A stretch of 64,000 nt of DNA from contig NC_084892.1 of the NCBI RefSeq assembly GCF_958979055.1, positions 1,182,001 to 1,246,000 of the forward strand, given 5' to 3'. The notes under the pieces are model-generated. The model had not been told where the DNA came from. It did not search any database and saw nothing but the letters and a program-made list of their open reading frames with translations. Shown here piece by piece: positions 23,450 to 35,300 of this stretch (positions within the stretch are counted from its first letter, which is position 1; each line of letters begins with the position of its first letter). The translations under genes were made by a program, and so were the position numbers. Source of the stretch: Alnus glutinosa. Taxonomy: Eukaryota; Streptophyta; Magnoliopsida; Fagales; Betulaceae.

Positions 23450-25115
23450 TCACTTGTTAGCAGTCGGTTCTGGAGGCCCTCTGGCTTCTGCCATTCCACC
23501 TCCGAAACTGGTTTTGAGCTTTGCATAATCCACAAAAATAACACGTCCATTCAGAGCCTGCCATCAATTACCTTTTAGTTTGGAATTTAGAAGCTTAAAT
23601 GAATCAAATGGAGAAGTGAGAACGGGGGGGCTTACCTTTCCATTCATCTCAGCAATGGCTTTCTCTGCTTCATCTTCTGATGCAAAGGTCACAAATCCAA
23701 ATCCTTTTGATCTGTCTGAGACTCTGTCCATTGCAATTTTTGCTGGCAAAAAAAGAAAAGTTCAAGCTCTAATTGATTGAATCTTGCTACTGGCCTAGAA
23801 GAGGATACTCAATGTCATTGCATATAAATAGCCCACAGTCACCTTCAACAACTTGACCATATTGAGAAAATGCTTCTGATAATCTTTGCTCTGTGGTGTA
23901 AGAGGACAATCCTAACAAAAATTGAAATACCATCCATTAAAAGTTGATGATTCAGGAAATATGAGTAAAATAATACACAGTTAAACAAGACCTTTTGTCC
24001 CCATCAAAGAATATACAAACCCTTGGATACATGATAACAAAGCAAGCGATAAAGTGCTGAGATTCAAAACACATATAAGTAGGAATTCTACACATTAAAG
24101 AATCTCTCCAATTTATAAAACGGTTTCAGCGCTCTTTTTATTAATCCTACTCGAGGCAAGGCATGCTTAGCGTGCACGGTAGAATCATAATGGAGAAGAA
24201 GTGTTGGGGCTTTGCCCTATGGCACTAACTTTAGTGTCCATATATTGTATAGGGAAAAAGGCGCTCAGCTGCGCTTACAGTCTTATTACTTTATCCTACC
24301 AGAAGACTCGAGAGGCCTTTTGGCACCAGAGCCATAGCAAGACCACAGCACTGTTCCAGAGTTTTTGAGGAGCTTCAGGACCAAGACAAGAGTAGACGGC
24401 TTAGCTGGTCGAACCCATCTAGCAGTCTAAACTAGGATCCCCTATTCTGAAAGTAATACCAGCAGTATGTATAACACGTTAATATACTGATAAGGATTAA
24501 GCATAATGTTAAGGGTTGGATAACTAGAGGCATGCACAAGTGCAAAAACAATCTCACAGATTCCAAATAAATAAAAATTTTGAATTCTAAATCGAAATCC
24601 CGAATAGAAACAAAAGCTTAATCAGAATTTCGTGCGTTTTGTGAGCCGGCCAATTTCATGCGAACTGCCTAACTATATGTTAATGCAGGTAATCCATAAT
24701 TAACAAAGTCCTAATAAGAGTATTTTAGAACTCCACACCAGGATTTGAATCATCCCCCGCGGATCAAATTCTTGGCCCCATTACCGGTCTTAATTTCGGC
24801 ATCCCAATTGGTGTATATGATAGATGTTTAAGAAGAGCAGACGAATTACTTGCCAATACAAAGTAAATACATACTACTAATCAGAGCAGTTGGAATTAGG
24901 AAAAGAGTTAAGGATCAAATTTAAACTCAGTTCCCAATAAAGCAAATGATAATGCGATACATTGGCACAGAGAAAAGCCCAAAACAAAGAAAAAGAATTT
25001 GAACAAAAGTGCATAAATGGATGAGATCAACACCAGACTACTTGAAAACAACACTAAACATGAAAGAGACCTTACCACTTACGACAAGTATATAGAATCT
25101 CCTTCGAAAATACAT
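23450..25115 (-). CDS. RRM protein resembling small RNA-binding protein 11, probably captured by the MULE
   Basis: Exons 23843-23911, 23636-23742 and 23450-23557 splice in phase to encode most of one RRM ([28 protein letters not shown]1 [21 protein letters not shown]). A short Gly/Pro tail ([14 protein letters not shown]) follows. The order and wording closely follow plant small RNA-binding protein 11 (At5g06210-like, organellar), as I remember it. A possible first exon at 25076-25115 (start ATG at 25115, [14 protein letters not shown]) supplies an RNP2-like strand in the right phase, giving 107 residues. It has no transit peptide, which the family normally has, so the copy may be 5'-truncated. 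The possible intron 1 is long (1.16 kb). Lying inside the MULE between its own genes, it looks like captured host sequence. The frame is intact. The first exon is uncertain (see the overlap with the transposase gene). Confidence 0.7.
24121..24460. other. Segment of atypical composition, possibly organelle-derived
   Basis: Within the long first intron of the RRM gene the base composition rises towards 50% GC and the text (TCGAGGCAAGGCATGCTTAG, GGCGCTCAGCTGCGCTTACA, ACTCGAGAGGCCTTTTGGCA) looks unlike the surrounding AT-rich DNA. It resembles the style of plant mitochondrial non-coding DNA, but I cannot match it to any gene. Confidence 0.25.
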
Positions 25116-27887
25116 GACGATTGTGAATTCCCAAACGTCTGGAACAAATACATCGAACGATTAATATATATGAAATTAAACTATTCGTCAACATGTATGA
25201 ATCAATTGCACGTATATGAACTTTTTTTTCCCTCCTTTCAGTACCTGTGTAAGTACACTATGTTGTGTTTCAATCACTTGGTCATGCTGCACATCAGTTG
25301 AAAAAGGCAACTGATCTTCACTTGTGTCCAGTTCATCTACTAGCGATCTTTGGCATGTCTTCAAAAAATAAAATATTCAAGAATGTTAAAATTAATATTA
25401 AAATTACAAATGAACAAGTACAGATACAACGACTTTTGAATAGTTGAATACCTTCTTTCTTTTCCTTCGCTGCTCGGGATTTGCGTTGCTCTGTTTCTTA
25501 TTTCCTCCTTTTGACGACTTTTTTCTCACCACTTTTTCAACCACAGACACTTTTCTGATTGATGGTCGCGCGCCTTTAGTTCGAGCCACAAGAGGACTAC
25601 ACACCTCCATCTCCATACAATCCATGGCTCCATTATCGATCATAGGTGCACTTGGGAGATCACTTGCACTTGGGAGTGATTGGGAAGGTTGACTTTGTTC
25701 ACAGCTTGGACCGCTAAATTTCTTAATTAGCATATCAACATACTTTTGCAATTCCATGCAATGGTCCACGTTTGGTGCTGCAATAGCGGCCAACTTCAGC
25801 ACATTGTTGCTCAGTTCAGCATATCGATCTGCAGTAGGGTTGCCACTCAAAGGATCATAACTACTCTTGATTAACTTATATGGCCGCTTCAAATCCTTCC
25901 TCCATCGATTTAGAAAATACTTTTCGGGCAAGAAATCGACATCTTCAAATGTAGTCAACACGGATATGGCATGTTTGCACAAAATTCCTCTTGATTCAAA
26001 CAAACGGCAACTACAATTCACTTCACATACAGGGCCATTGTAGCAAACATTAAAAACGATTTTTTTCCTATAGGATTCATTAATTTCTACCTGTTCGATC
26101 ACCTGATAGGTACGAATTCCACATTCACTTTTTAAAAGAGAAGAACCACAATACATAATCGATGAAATCTCCTTCTGAACTTCTCTAAACTTTGCATGGG
26201 TGTAAATTTTTTGGAATTGCTTCTCAAAGGGCCAATGGCTCACACATGAAATGGTGGTATTGAAGGAATCGAAATCAGCAACATTCTCAACCTCAACCTT
26301 CCTGCGCAAAGCGTTATCGTATTGATCCACAAATTCCTTCAGTGAGGTGGACGATTGCACATAACCATCAAAAAAGGCATTCATACTCTCACTACGCTGT
26401 GTGGTAGTCATGCCGGCCCAAAATACATCATTCAAATATGTTGGTACCCAAAAAGTCCTTTCACTGTATAAACCACGCAGCCATGCATTCTCCTCTAGAT
26501 TATAACACTCAAGCATACTCTGCCAACATGCATCAAACTCGTCACATGTATGAGAATTATACACACAATTTCTTATGGCACTCTTAATGGCATAGTATTG
26601 TAAATGTGATCCAAACTTTTCCGGAAGTTTTTTCAGTATATGCCATAAACAAAATCTATGACGAGCATTCGGAAACACCTTCTTAATAGCATTTTTCATG
26701 GCCCTATCTTGATCTGTAATAATTGCCCTTGGCGCACGGCCCTTCATGCATTTCAACCATGCCTCAAACAACCAAACAAATGACTCCGTATCCTCACTTG
26801 AAATTAATGCCGCCCCTAAAAGAATTGATTGACCATGATGGTTTACTCCCACAAAAGGAGCAAATGGCATTTCGTATTTGTTGGTTAAGTATGTTGTGTC
26901 AAATGTAACCACATCACCAAAATCTTCATATGATGCCCTACTTCGTGCATCAGCCCAAAAAACATTTCTTAGCCGACACTCATCATCCACATCTATATCA
27001 AAATAAAAATCATCATTTACGTTCCGCATTCTATTGAAATAGTCACGAAGTGCTGCGGCACCTCCTGTACCAAGGCGAAGGCGTCTTGAGTTCGCAATAT
27101 AATTGCGACACTCTCTCTCTCCAAATGTAAGATTCTCATAACCCCCCGCTTCAACGGCTAGTGCGTTATAAATTTTATTGGTGCGGATTCCAGCTCTATC
27201 ATCTATATCAAGCTTTCTCTTCGTAGCAGGATCCAACTTCTTGTTGCACCGAAAGTATCTCGCTTTACCTGGGCTTAAGTCGTGATTATGCCCTAGATTT
27301 ACATTTGTCACATACCACGATGTATCCACTAACGTTGCATTCAAAGTAGCCTGACACCCCGTTTTGCTTGTTTTGCTAGCCTTGCACAGGTTATTACTTG
27401 AACTGGATGATGCTTTGCCTCCGCGAGCACATGTCAGACTGATGTAGTGTACATCTCCATTTTCATACTTTTTCTTCTTCTTTTGTGTTACACCAAAGCC
27501 CGCTTGCTTTCCATAATTCCTATAATAGTCAACGACTTCCTCTATGGAGCCAAATAGCATACCGCTCTTAGGCTCCTCAACAACTTTATCTCCATCTATG
27601 AGCTTGGCCTTGGACCGACAATTATCCACACCATCATTCAATTGGTCATTAGCAACAATTTCATTTCCATCTATCACAAAATGAAAAAAAATAAATAAAT
27701 ATGGTGTAAAGAACCCAACTATAAATAATAACATTTATTATGTTACAAAAATTAAAGGTAAGCATGAAGTGTCCAACATACCATTTTGAGGGTCCATTTC
27801 GATGGGCACAACATCATCAAGTTCAATATGTGTCAATGAACAATCATCTTCGTGTTGTGAAATCAAGTCCAATTGTGATAAATCCAT
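25079..27887 (-). CDS. FAR1-related / MULE transposase, ~832 aa, intact
   Basis: Exons 27782-27887, 25452-27670, 25245-25358 and 25079-25138 (GT-AG, phases agree). If the third donor is not used, exon 3 instead ends at a TGA at 25188. Domains: FAR1-type (WRKY-GCM1 fold) DNA-binding region at about 73-166 (DYYRNYGKQAGFGV..GHNHDL). MULE transposase core at about 285-470 with the likely DDE residues D293 (VVTFDTTY), D355 (IITDQDRAM) and E463 (TTTQRSESMN), plus FCLWHILKKLPEKF between D and E. SWIM zinc finger at about 585-605 (CSCRLFESRGILCKH). A Lys/Arg-rich nuclear-localisation-like stretch (RKKSSKGGNKK, RRKRKK) lies near the end. Domesticated FAR1/FHY3 relatives are host transcription factors, but this one sits within matching 650-bp TIRs and a 9-bp target duplication and keeps its catalytic triad. 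I therefore read it as the element's own transposase. Confidence 0.93.
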
Positions 27888-28821
27888 TTCTAAATTTCTG
27901 TAACAAATAAAGATTCATATCAATGCATTATCATTTAAATGATAAATATATTTTCCAGGTTAAAATAAAGTTTCAGATCCTTACATGCATTTTTAGGTAA
28001 AAAGTACCAACCGATTTACATCACAAAGCATTCAAACTTGGGGAAAATATTTTAAATTTGTAAACTCTAATAGATTTGAACCATAAAATGAATTTTTTCT
28101 ATTTCACTTGTTTGGTAAGTAGGTCTCTTTACTCCATCATAGATTTCTTCTGAATGTGGTGGAAACTTTAATGTACTGTATACGTATATTAATGCACGTG
28201 ACAGTTTGATAGTGTACGAAAAGATGTAATTCATGTCAAAAAAAAAAAAAAAAGATGTAATATAATTTTACAAGTGTGAGATAATAATCTAGATTTCAGG
28301 TCTTTTGAGAGAGTAATAAAAGCATCCCCTATCTTCTGTTTAAGGACCACAAGATCGAGTTAATTACCATATATATATAAGATAGGATTTAAACCCATGC
28401 TGCCTCTTCATCACAAGGATAGTTTATATTCCACTTCACTTCAATTAATTTTTGTGAAAGCTAGGGACAGTGCCTCTTCATCAAGATTTCAAGGTATATA
28501 TATTGGAAATGGGTAATTGACCAAATAAATTAGATAGAGTTATATTTTAAGATTGAGGTATATACAAATTTTATCAAATATTTTATCAAATGAACAAGAT
28601 ATTTTATCAAATTAGATTGAGGTATAAAATATTGCAATATTTTATCAAATGAACAAGACACAAAAGCAAGCTAAAACAGGGAATTCCTTTTCATTTACAA
28701 CGTATACAATTATCAAATCTGTGGGAATACTTGGGCATAGCTTAGTGAAGAGAGGGCTTTCACAGGGGGCTAACAGTATGTTACAGTTAAGGGAAAGAAG
28801 GGAAAGGAAATGTTAAGGACT
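27888..28821. promoter_or_regulatory. Transposase upstream region
   Basis: AT-rich DNA between the transposase start codon and the right TIR. It must carry the transposase promoter or 5' UTR unless transcription starts in the TIR. No TATA box could be fixed with confidence, and nothing else is recognised. Confidence 0.35.
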
Positions 28822-29460
28822 AAAGGAAGCAACTCTGAAAACAACTGAAAAAACGCAAAAATGGGGGAGATCGGTACCAGAGCCGGAAATGGGGGAAATC
28901 TGGGCCGGAAATGGGTCGCCGGAACCCTAAGTTTTGGCCGGAGGTGGAGAACGGCGCTGGGCTCGGAACGGTGGCGGGCAGAACGACCTGGGCGGGCTCG
29001 GAACGGTGGCGGGCAGAACGACCTGGGCGGGCTCGGAACGGTGGCGGGCACGGTGCTGGGCACGGAACGGTGGCGGGCACGGTGCTGGGCTCGGAACGGT
29101 GGCGGGCAGAACGACCTGGGCGGGCTCGGACCTGGGCGGGCTCGGAACGGTGGCGGGCACGGTGCTGGGCTCGGAACGGTGGCGGGCAGAACGACCTGGG
29201 CGGGCTCGGAACGGTGGCGGGACGGTGGTCGGCGGTGGGATTTTGGGTAGATGGAGAGAGGGAGGGAAAATTTGGGGGGAAGTCGGGGAAGAAAAGTGCG
29301 AAAATGAGCTTAACGATCTGGTTTTGTTTTCAAATTTTGAATTTTTTTTTTTTTTTTTTTTAAAAATAAAAAACAAAAAAATTAAAATCTGAGGTGGCCC
29401 TTTCCACGTAGGAAAGGGCCGGGCAGGGGCCGGCAGGATGGCCCCTGCCTATCACTACTC
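28822..29460. repeat. Right TIR of the large MULE, with eight minisatellite cores
   Basis: Inverse of 19970-20632. The minisatellite (about 28962-29230) has eight CGGAACGGTGGCGGG cores against nine on the left. The outer 150 bp (CCACGTAGGAAAGGGCCGGG..) is essentially identical to the left end, apart from the length of the homopolymer run. Confidence 0.9.
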
Positions 29461-29469
29461 CTTTCAGAG

Positions 29470-30470
29470 TCTTCAGCTTACTTTTGACTTCTTCTTTTCT
29501 TTCTTCGTCCGTTCTTCCGTTTTTTTCTTTTTTCCTGCTTCACTTTTTTGCTTATTAGACAGCTATTACACAGTTATGTGCCCATTATGAAAAATCAAAA
29601 AACACCGTTCAAGAGATCTTCTCTAAAATCTCGAAAAATCAAGAAAACTCATTAACACCTCAAAAATCCTATAACAAGGAGTCACAAACTCCATACAATG
29701 TATGGCAAGAAAAAAGGTGACCTAAAATTTTATTGAGGTTATTTTAAAAAAATTATCTAATTTAACTATTGAAAGCTCTCCAGCGACTCACGTCGGCAAT
29801 GTTTCAAACTCCTGATAGTCTTCTTATTTTTGCTGGTGTCCAGCGTCCAATTTGACAGAGTAAAAATTCTCAGCATCAAGTGTATTAGTAATTAAGTCAT
29901 ATACATGCATGAATACATCCGTAAGCAGAACATATCTTTCATTAGTCCCACAAACAAAATTGTGAAAAATGTCATATTTAAAATAAATTTTTTTTAAAAA
30001 ATTGAAATTGAAATTTTAAAATTTAACCGACAAAAACTATACTTTTTTTTTTTTTAAAGATCTTACGAAAGGTATAACTGCTTGAGTATAATTTAAAAAA
30101 AAAAATAATAAATAAAAAAAAAAAAAAATTGAGACACTTTTTGTCTTAATTTGGTCATCATCGATTTATGAACAATATGAAGTGCAGTTTGATAACACTT
30201 GGTTTCCGAAGTAGTAATTAGTAAACGTCCTACTATGTTGGATCTCGATGAAAAACCCACAAAAACAAAAGCAAATAAAAAATCGTACATTCGGCCATTT
30301 TATGAAGATTCGGCCTTTTCTATTTGGGCTTTAACTTATAGCCCATTAAAGATCATAACAAAATTTGACTTTAATTTTTCCTCTGAACATGTACTTTGCT
30401 ATAAAATAAAAAATAAAAAATAAAAAATAAAAAAAATCGAGTAAGGCTATAAATTACATTTTTATTTCAT
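29470..30470. other. AT-rich interval, no gene seen
   Basis: Begins with the right flank of the MULE and includes several A/T homopolymers (30045, 30100-30128). No coding region or structured element could be supported. Confidence 0.4.
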
Positions 30471-30585
30471 AATTATCTCATAATGTTAATGTAGTAGTCA
30501 CAATTAAGCCTTGGATTAGTTCTTGCTAAAGTAAAAAAAATTCAAAGGTTAATTGAGACTGTCACATTAACATTATGAGATAATT
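30471..30585. mobile_element. 115-bp hairpin MITE
   Basis: Arms AATTATCTCATAATGTTAAT (from 30471) and ATTAACATTATGAGATAATT (to 30585) pair perfectly over 22 bp. The next 15 bases (AGTAGTCACAATTAA / TTAATTGAGACTGTC) pair imperfectly. No coding capacity. Confidence 0.75.
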
Positions 30586-30779
30586 GTGGGCTAAAAATAT
30601 GGTATATATATAACATTACTCAAAAAACAATACATGTAAATGACTATCGTATCTGGGTTATATATAGTTTTAGTTAAAACTGAACGTGTTGTAATAAGAA
30701 TATATACCTTACAACACGACACAAATAACACGTCTCAATCTCAACAAATTCATTTCCAACTGAACTGACCAATGGTGCA

Positions 30780-31090
30780 TTTGGAATTGCTATTTCGTAG
30801 ACAATAAGTGCGATTTTAAACCAAATCGCATAACATAAATCGTTTAAGAACTACGTTTTTAAAAATTGTGATTTGAAAACGTAGAAAATCTGCTTTTTCA
30901 AATCGCAGGTAAGATTATGCTTTTTTAAAAAAATAGAATTTTAAAGGCTAATTTGCGATTTTAAAGGCTAAATTACGATTTTACCAAACGCTTAACTGCA
31001 TGTTTTAAAATCACTTTTTTCAAATCGTACATTTTGAAATCGTTACTTTAAATTGCACTTCTTGAAATTACAAACTCAAACGGACTCCAA
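30780..31090. repeat. Candidate hAT-like MITE rich in AAATCG/CGATTT words
   Basis: Starts near GGTGCATTTGGAATTGC and ends near CAAACTCAAACGGACTCC. The interior alternates AAATCGCA, GCGATTTTAAA and TTTTCAAATCG in both orientations, giving strong self-complementarity. Ends and target duplication are unresolved. Confidence 0.4.
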
Positions 31091-31435
31091 ATCTTGTTCA
31101 TGACTTTATATTGCTTCTCATACAATCATACAAATTTGTCTTTTCCTTTTTTTTTTTGTTATTTTAATTTTTTCTTTCGTAATAGAACCATTTTGCCGCA
31201 ACATGTGAAAATTATAGAGTAAGACCCACAACAATTAGTTATTCAAATTGCTAATAATTGGGTCAGTTATTATCAGAAAGACCATGTATAGAACCAAATT
31301 ATCTAAATAAATTTTGAATTGTCCGACCACCATGACAAACAATTGAATATTCTCACGCGCGTCCTCTTCTAAGTTCTAACATAACTACCAAAATTGCTTA
31401 GTTTTTGGGACTCTATTGTGGATTAGAATCTAGAC

Positions 31436-31550
31436 AAATAATTGTGAGAGAGTCCTTATAAACTCACCTGGTTAAATAAAAATTGAACTGTCCAACTATT
31501 TATTCGATTAAGTAAATCTCATAAATAGTTTCTCTTTCTCACAATTATTT
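31436..31550. mobile_element. ~115-bp hairpin MITE
   Basis: AAATAATTGTGAGAGAG at 31436 pairs with CTCTTTCTCACAATTATTT ending at 31550. The inner arms (CTTATAAACTCACC / AAATCTCATAAATAG) pair imperfectly. Related words occur in the repeat at 8437-8569. Confidence 0.6.
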
Positions 31551-33369
31551 ATTTAAAATTAAAAAAAATAATTTGAGATAATCGAATTTGATCTAACGGT
31601 ACGGTTGGCCCCGCTGTGACATTTGACCAATTTTTGAAACCAAGCATGGGGAATAATATCGTGCAATTAACGGCAGCAAGTAGGAAGGAAGTCGAGTTCG
31701 GGCGACGACGAGCATGTGGGTCAACTAAGATAAGGTCGTCTCCGTCCAAAGTCAATCCATATATTTAGAATTAGCCCAAGCCATCTCTTCTGAAATTCAA
31801 GCACGAGGTTGATTTGATTTGGACACAGGCGGCTTCATTTTCTATATTCATTAAATTTTCTTTTGATATTGGCTTTGTCAAATTCGATCAGCAGGAGGTG
31901 GCGCCCGACGTTTTATGGAGTTTTGACCTTTTTTTTTTTAAAAAAAAAGAAAAAAATAATTGTTTATATAGACAATAAAGAGAGTGAATGATTAATATAT
32001 TATAATTGGTACGTAATAGCCACAATAGTGGGATATATATTAATGCTTCACTTGAAGAATTCTTCATGAATTTATGAAATACCTTTAATTAATTAAGTTC
32101 ATCCCTTTTCTCTTTATTATTCATAAAAATTTAAGTGTTTTATGGGCTATCGACCGAGAGGCGTCTTTTAACTTTTAGATGTAATTTAAGGCATTCCATA
32201 GGCCAGCCAATTAATAACTTTTTTTTTTTTTTTTGGGGGGGGGGGGGGGGTTCTTTTTAGTATCCCTCTTGCTAAAATTTATAAAATAATAATGAAATAT
32301 ACACACTTTTATTCTATTTTATTGATATAAGTTCTTATATTTGTTTTTGTTTTATTAAGAAGAGCTGATCCAATGGTTGATTGATAGTGTTACATCGGTA
32401 AAATGATTTTTTTTTTTTTTTTTTTCTAAAAAAATAATTTCTAACATTTATCTTTAAAATAATAAGGGGTGTGCATTCTTTTGTTCGGTAAGTAGTTTTT
32501 ATTCTTGGCCGACCACCGCCTATATATGCATGCAACAAAAACTAGGTTGTTGGCGGACAAAGTTTTTTTTTTTTTTTTTTTTGTTTTCTTCAAATTGAGT
32601 TGTAAGAATTTTTTTAAAAAAATTAAGTTGACTAATAATACTTTAATATAACTAGAAAAAATTAGTCACGTGAAAACACCAAAATGGTAAATTTTTCGTA
32701 ACATCCAATGAGTTTATTAGGTTGACTAATAATAATCCTTTAATATAAATAATAGTTTTAATTAGTTTAATAAAATATATATGAAAATTATATTTAATGC
32801 CTAATTTTATATTCTCAGTTTGAAATCAGAAGTGGACATGCAGTTCGAACTAAGCTCTATTAATTCACATTATAAATAATTTGACATTTAAGATTTAAAC
32901 GATCAGACTTAAAAGAAAAATAGATTAATTAAAAAAAATTGTAGTTTGCACAAAGATAAACTAATAGGTTTTAATTTTTTTTAAAAAAAAAAAAAAATCT
33001 CTCTATCATTTACTAAAGAGTTGGAGCTTAAGTTAAGAATAGTCAAAGAAAAGAAAAGGTCTTAAAATTTGGGTCTTACGTCCATGACTTTAAGAAAAAG
33101 AAAATAAGTAATGATAATAAAGAAGATCCAGATAGGCATCATATATAGGCTTGTTTAAAAAGAGAAAGGATTTGATGTTGAATGTAGACTGTTTCAAATA
33201 TCCTAAAAGTAGGACATTTTATGTTGTAGTATGTAGAAGTAGAACAAACGTACGCTGAAGCTGTGGACCAAAAAACAAGTGGGAAAACCAAAACTGGATT
33301 TCGGCGCCCACTAAACCGCTTAAACTTACCTTATCCAAAATTCCAGTTGCATGTATCCCAATAAATTGC
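31551..33369. other. AT-rich interval, no gene seen
   Basis: Contains a T/G homopolymer stretch (32219-32250) and other T runs. A patch of more even composition at 31595-31760 has an open frame on the minus strand, but no family features. Confidence 0.35.
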
Positions 33370-35300
33370 CTATAATTTATAAATACTCCCGTCAGTACAG
33401 TAAAAAAAAAAAAAAATCACTCAAAAATTCACTCTCTCTCGTACGATCAGTTCATAAGAAAAAAAAAAAAAAAAGAGAAATATTTTAAGAATAAAAATTA
33501 AGCTTTAGAGCTAATTGAAGCGATCGAGAGTGTTAGGTATTAATTCTTTTATCCTTAGTTTATGTCCATATATTATTGTTATTAGAATTTAAATTATGTT
33601 GATATAATGCCTAAATTACTAGGGAAGGTGTGATTGAATGTCTCAGGGAATGATATATATTATATTCAATCATTCTTTTAAAATTACAAATGGGTCGTTG
33701 TGCTGCCTAAATATTATTAGGTATTTTACAATAGCGCCATTGTAATTCCTAAATAATGCTAGAGGTTCAAATAAATATTATACTAATGTCGACGTAGTAA
33801 TATAATACCTCTTATGAAAAATACGTGGAAATGCTACATAGTCGTTATAATGCCCAAACAGTACTAAGATATTTTAGATATGTCATTATGATATCCAAAT
33901 AATATTAAGATATTTAGATTTGTCGTTATGATGCCCAAGCTAGTTGCATTATGACATTGTAAACATGTCGTTATGCTGCCCGAATTTTTAGGATTTAAAA
34001 TAAGGTTAATTAGGAATAAGAAATAAAAAAATATAAGCTAATATGAAGGTACAATATTGATGCAGAAAGTTTAAGAAGACGCAGAAAATCATCTAAAGAG
34101 TATAAACCTAAACGGTAAGTTTAATCTTACTGACCCTGCATTATAATTTTACAAAAGTACATTATATATGTTTTCTTGAGTCCTGTTATTTTGATTACAT
34201 TTATGAACATATTTTGATATGTTTTGCATATGTGTTAAATGAAAATATTTTTTTAAAGGAAATGATTTATGAAAAGAGATTGGGTTTTGGAAGGAAAAAT
34301 GTGATTTGTGAAAATGATAATATTATATGAAATTATGTATGACTGCATGCAAATGCCCAACTGTTAGGTGGAGATTATGCGCCTAACACTTTGATGTTAG
34401 GAATGGGGGAAAACAAAGTTGCATAACAGTCTAACGGTTAAGTGAGGTCACACGCTTAACACCTCAAAGCTATAAGATGGATAAATTATTAGTAACCTTG
34501 CAGTTAAGTGTGATAACACTTAGCAAACTCTTAAGGATAAGTAGGAGTATAAATTCACTTATTGTTATGATGATATGTTATGTTCTGCAATGTTTGTGCA
34601 TAAATTATGTTGATTTATCTAATGTTTTACTCATCATGCTATGAACTATTTTATTACTTCATATTATGAAATGTTGAGTTAATTATACAATAAGAAAATG
34701 CAAAGAAATATATTTTATGTTTTATTACTATGTATTAAATTGTCTGTCACATAGTCCATGGTTAGCCATACTTTATTGAAAACTCTTTTGTGAAAACACT
34801 ACACATGTGGTTGTCTAATAAACACTATATAATGATGAGATGTTTTATAAACAATTGATGGCTCATATTATAAATGATCAATTGTTTGAATTCAAGCAAA
34901 GTAAATTTTTGCGGTGCCGTGGACTCACCCTTTCACCTATACTTTTTATAGATGCGATTGAGGAAGAGAAAGACGAAGACGAAACCTGTTTAAGTGTTCG
35001 ATCTATGATGAAAGAGGCTGACTGAAAGCCTCATTTTTTTTGAAAAGACTGACATACTTGAAGTCAATAGTGAAAATACTTATAGTATTAGATGTGTGTA
35101 TTTTAGTATACTAATTATGGCAACTTCTAATCTCCAGTGTATTGTTAATAATATTGTAAAGGATGTAGCCTGTTGCCAGTGACAGTTTTGAAAAACTAAG
35201 TTCTTAGTTGTTGATATATATAAAGTTTTAATTAGATATTTTGGTATAATTATATTTTTGAAGAAAAATACAATCTTTAAAAAAAATAAAAACTTTGCAA
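33370..35300 (+). other. Possible degenerate LTR or non-coding transcription unit
   Basis: A TATA-like TTTATAAATAC (about 33376) is followed by a CT-rich leader (33420-33450) and donor-like sites (GTTAGGTATTAAT at 33530, AAACGGTAAGTTT at 34110). Far downstream, GTGGACTCACCCTTTCACC..TTTTTATAG is followed by a GA-rich stretch (34950-35030). This layout recalls the large LTRs of Tekay/Del-type gypsy elements, but no LTR ends or target duplication were found. The frame 34840-35025 is unlikely to be a gene. Confidence 0.3.
33690..33990. repeat. Degenerate tandem repeat with GTCGTTATGATGCCCAA motif
   Basis: GTCGTT(G/A)T(G/A)(A/C)TGCC(C/T)(A/G)AA recurs at about 33694, 33841, 33883, 33923 and 33968. 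Units of ~42 bp share the following ATATTAAGATATTTTAGAT and are strongly diverged. Confidence 0.6.

Larger units (their letters stand above)
19970..29460. mobile_element. Large Mutator-like element (MULE), 9491 bp, with transposase and passenger genes
   Basis: The ends are inverted: left GAGTAGTGATAGGCAGGGGC, right GCCCCTGCCTATCACTACTC. The immediate flanks are CTTTCAAAG (19961-19969) and CTTTCAGAG (29461-29469), a 9-bp target duplication with one mismatch, the size typical of Mutator. The TIRs are about 640-660 bp and nearly identical apart from minisatellite copy number and the poly-T run. Inside are a FAR1/MULE-type transposase gene (25079-27887, -), a GRF zinc-finger gene (22067-22621, +) and an RRM gene (23450-25115, -). 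The GRF gene and the transposase gene each read away from the nearer TIR, consistent with promoter activity in the TIRs. TIR identity and open frames suggest a fairly young insertion. Confidence 0.9.

Noticed and set aside
25444-26908. Plus-strand frames at 25444-25692 and 26723-26908
   Set aside because: Antisense shadows of the transposase exon.
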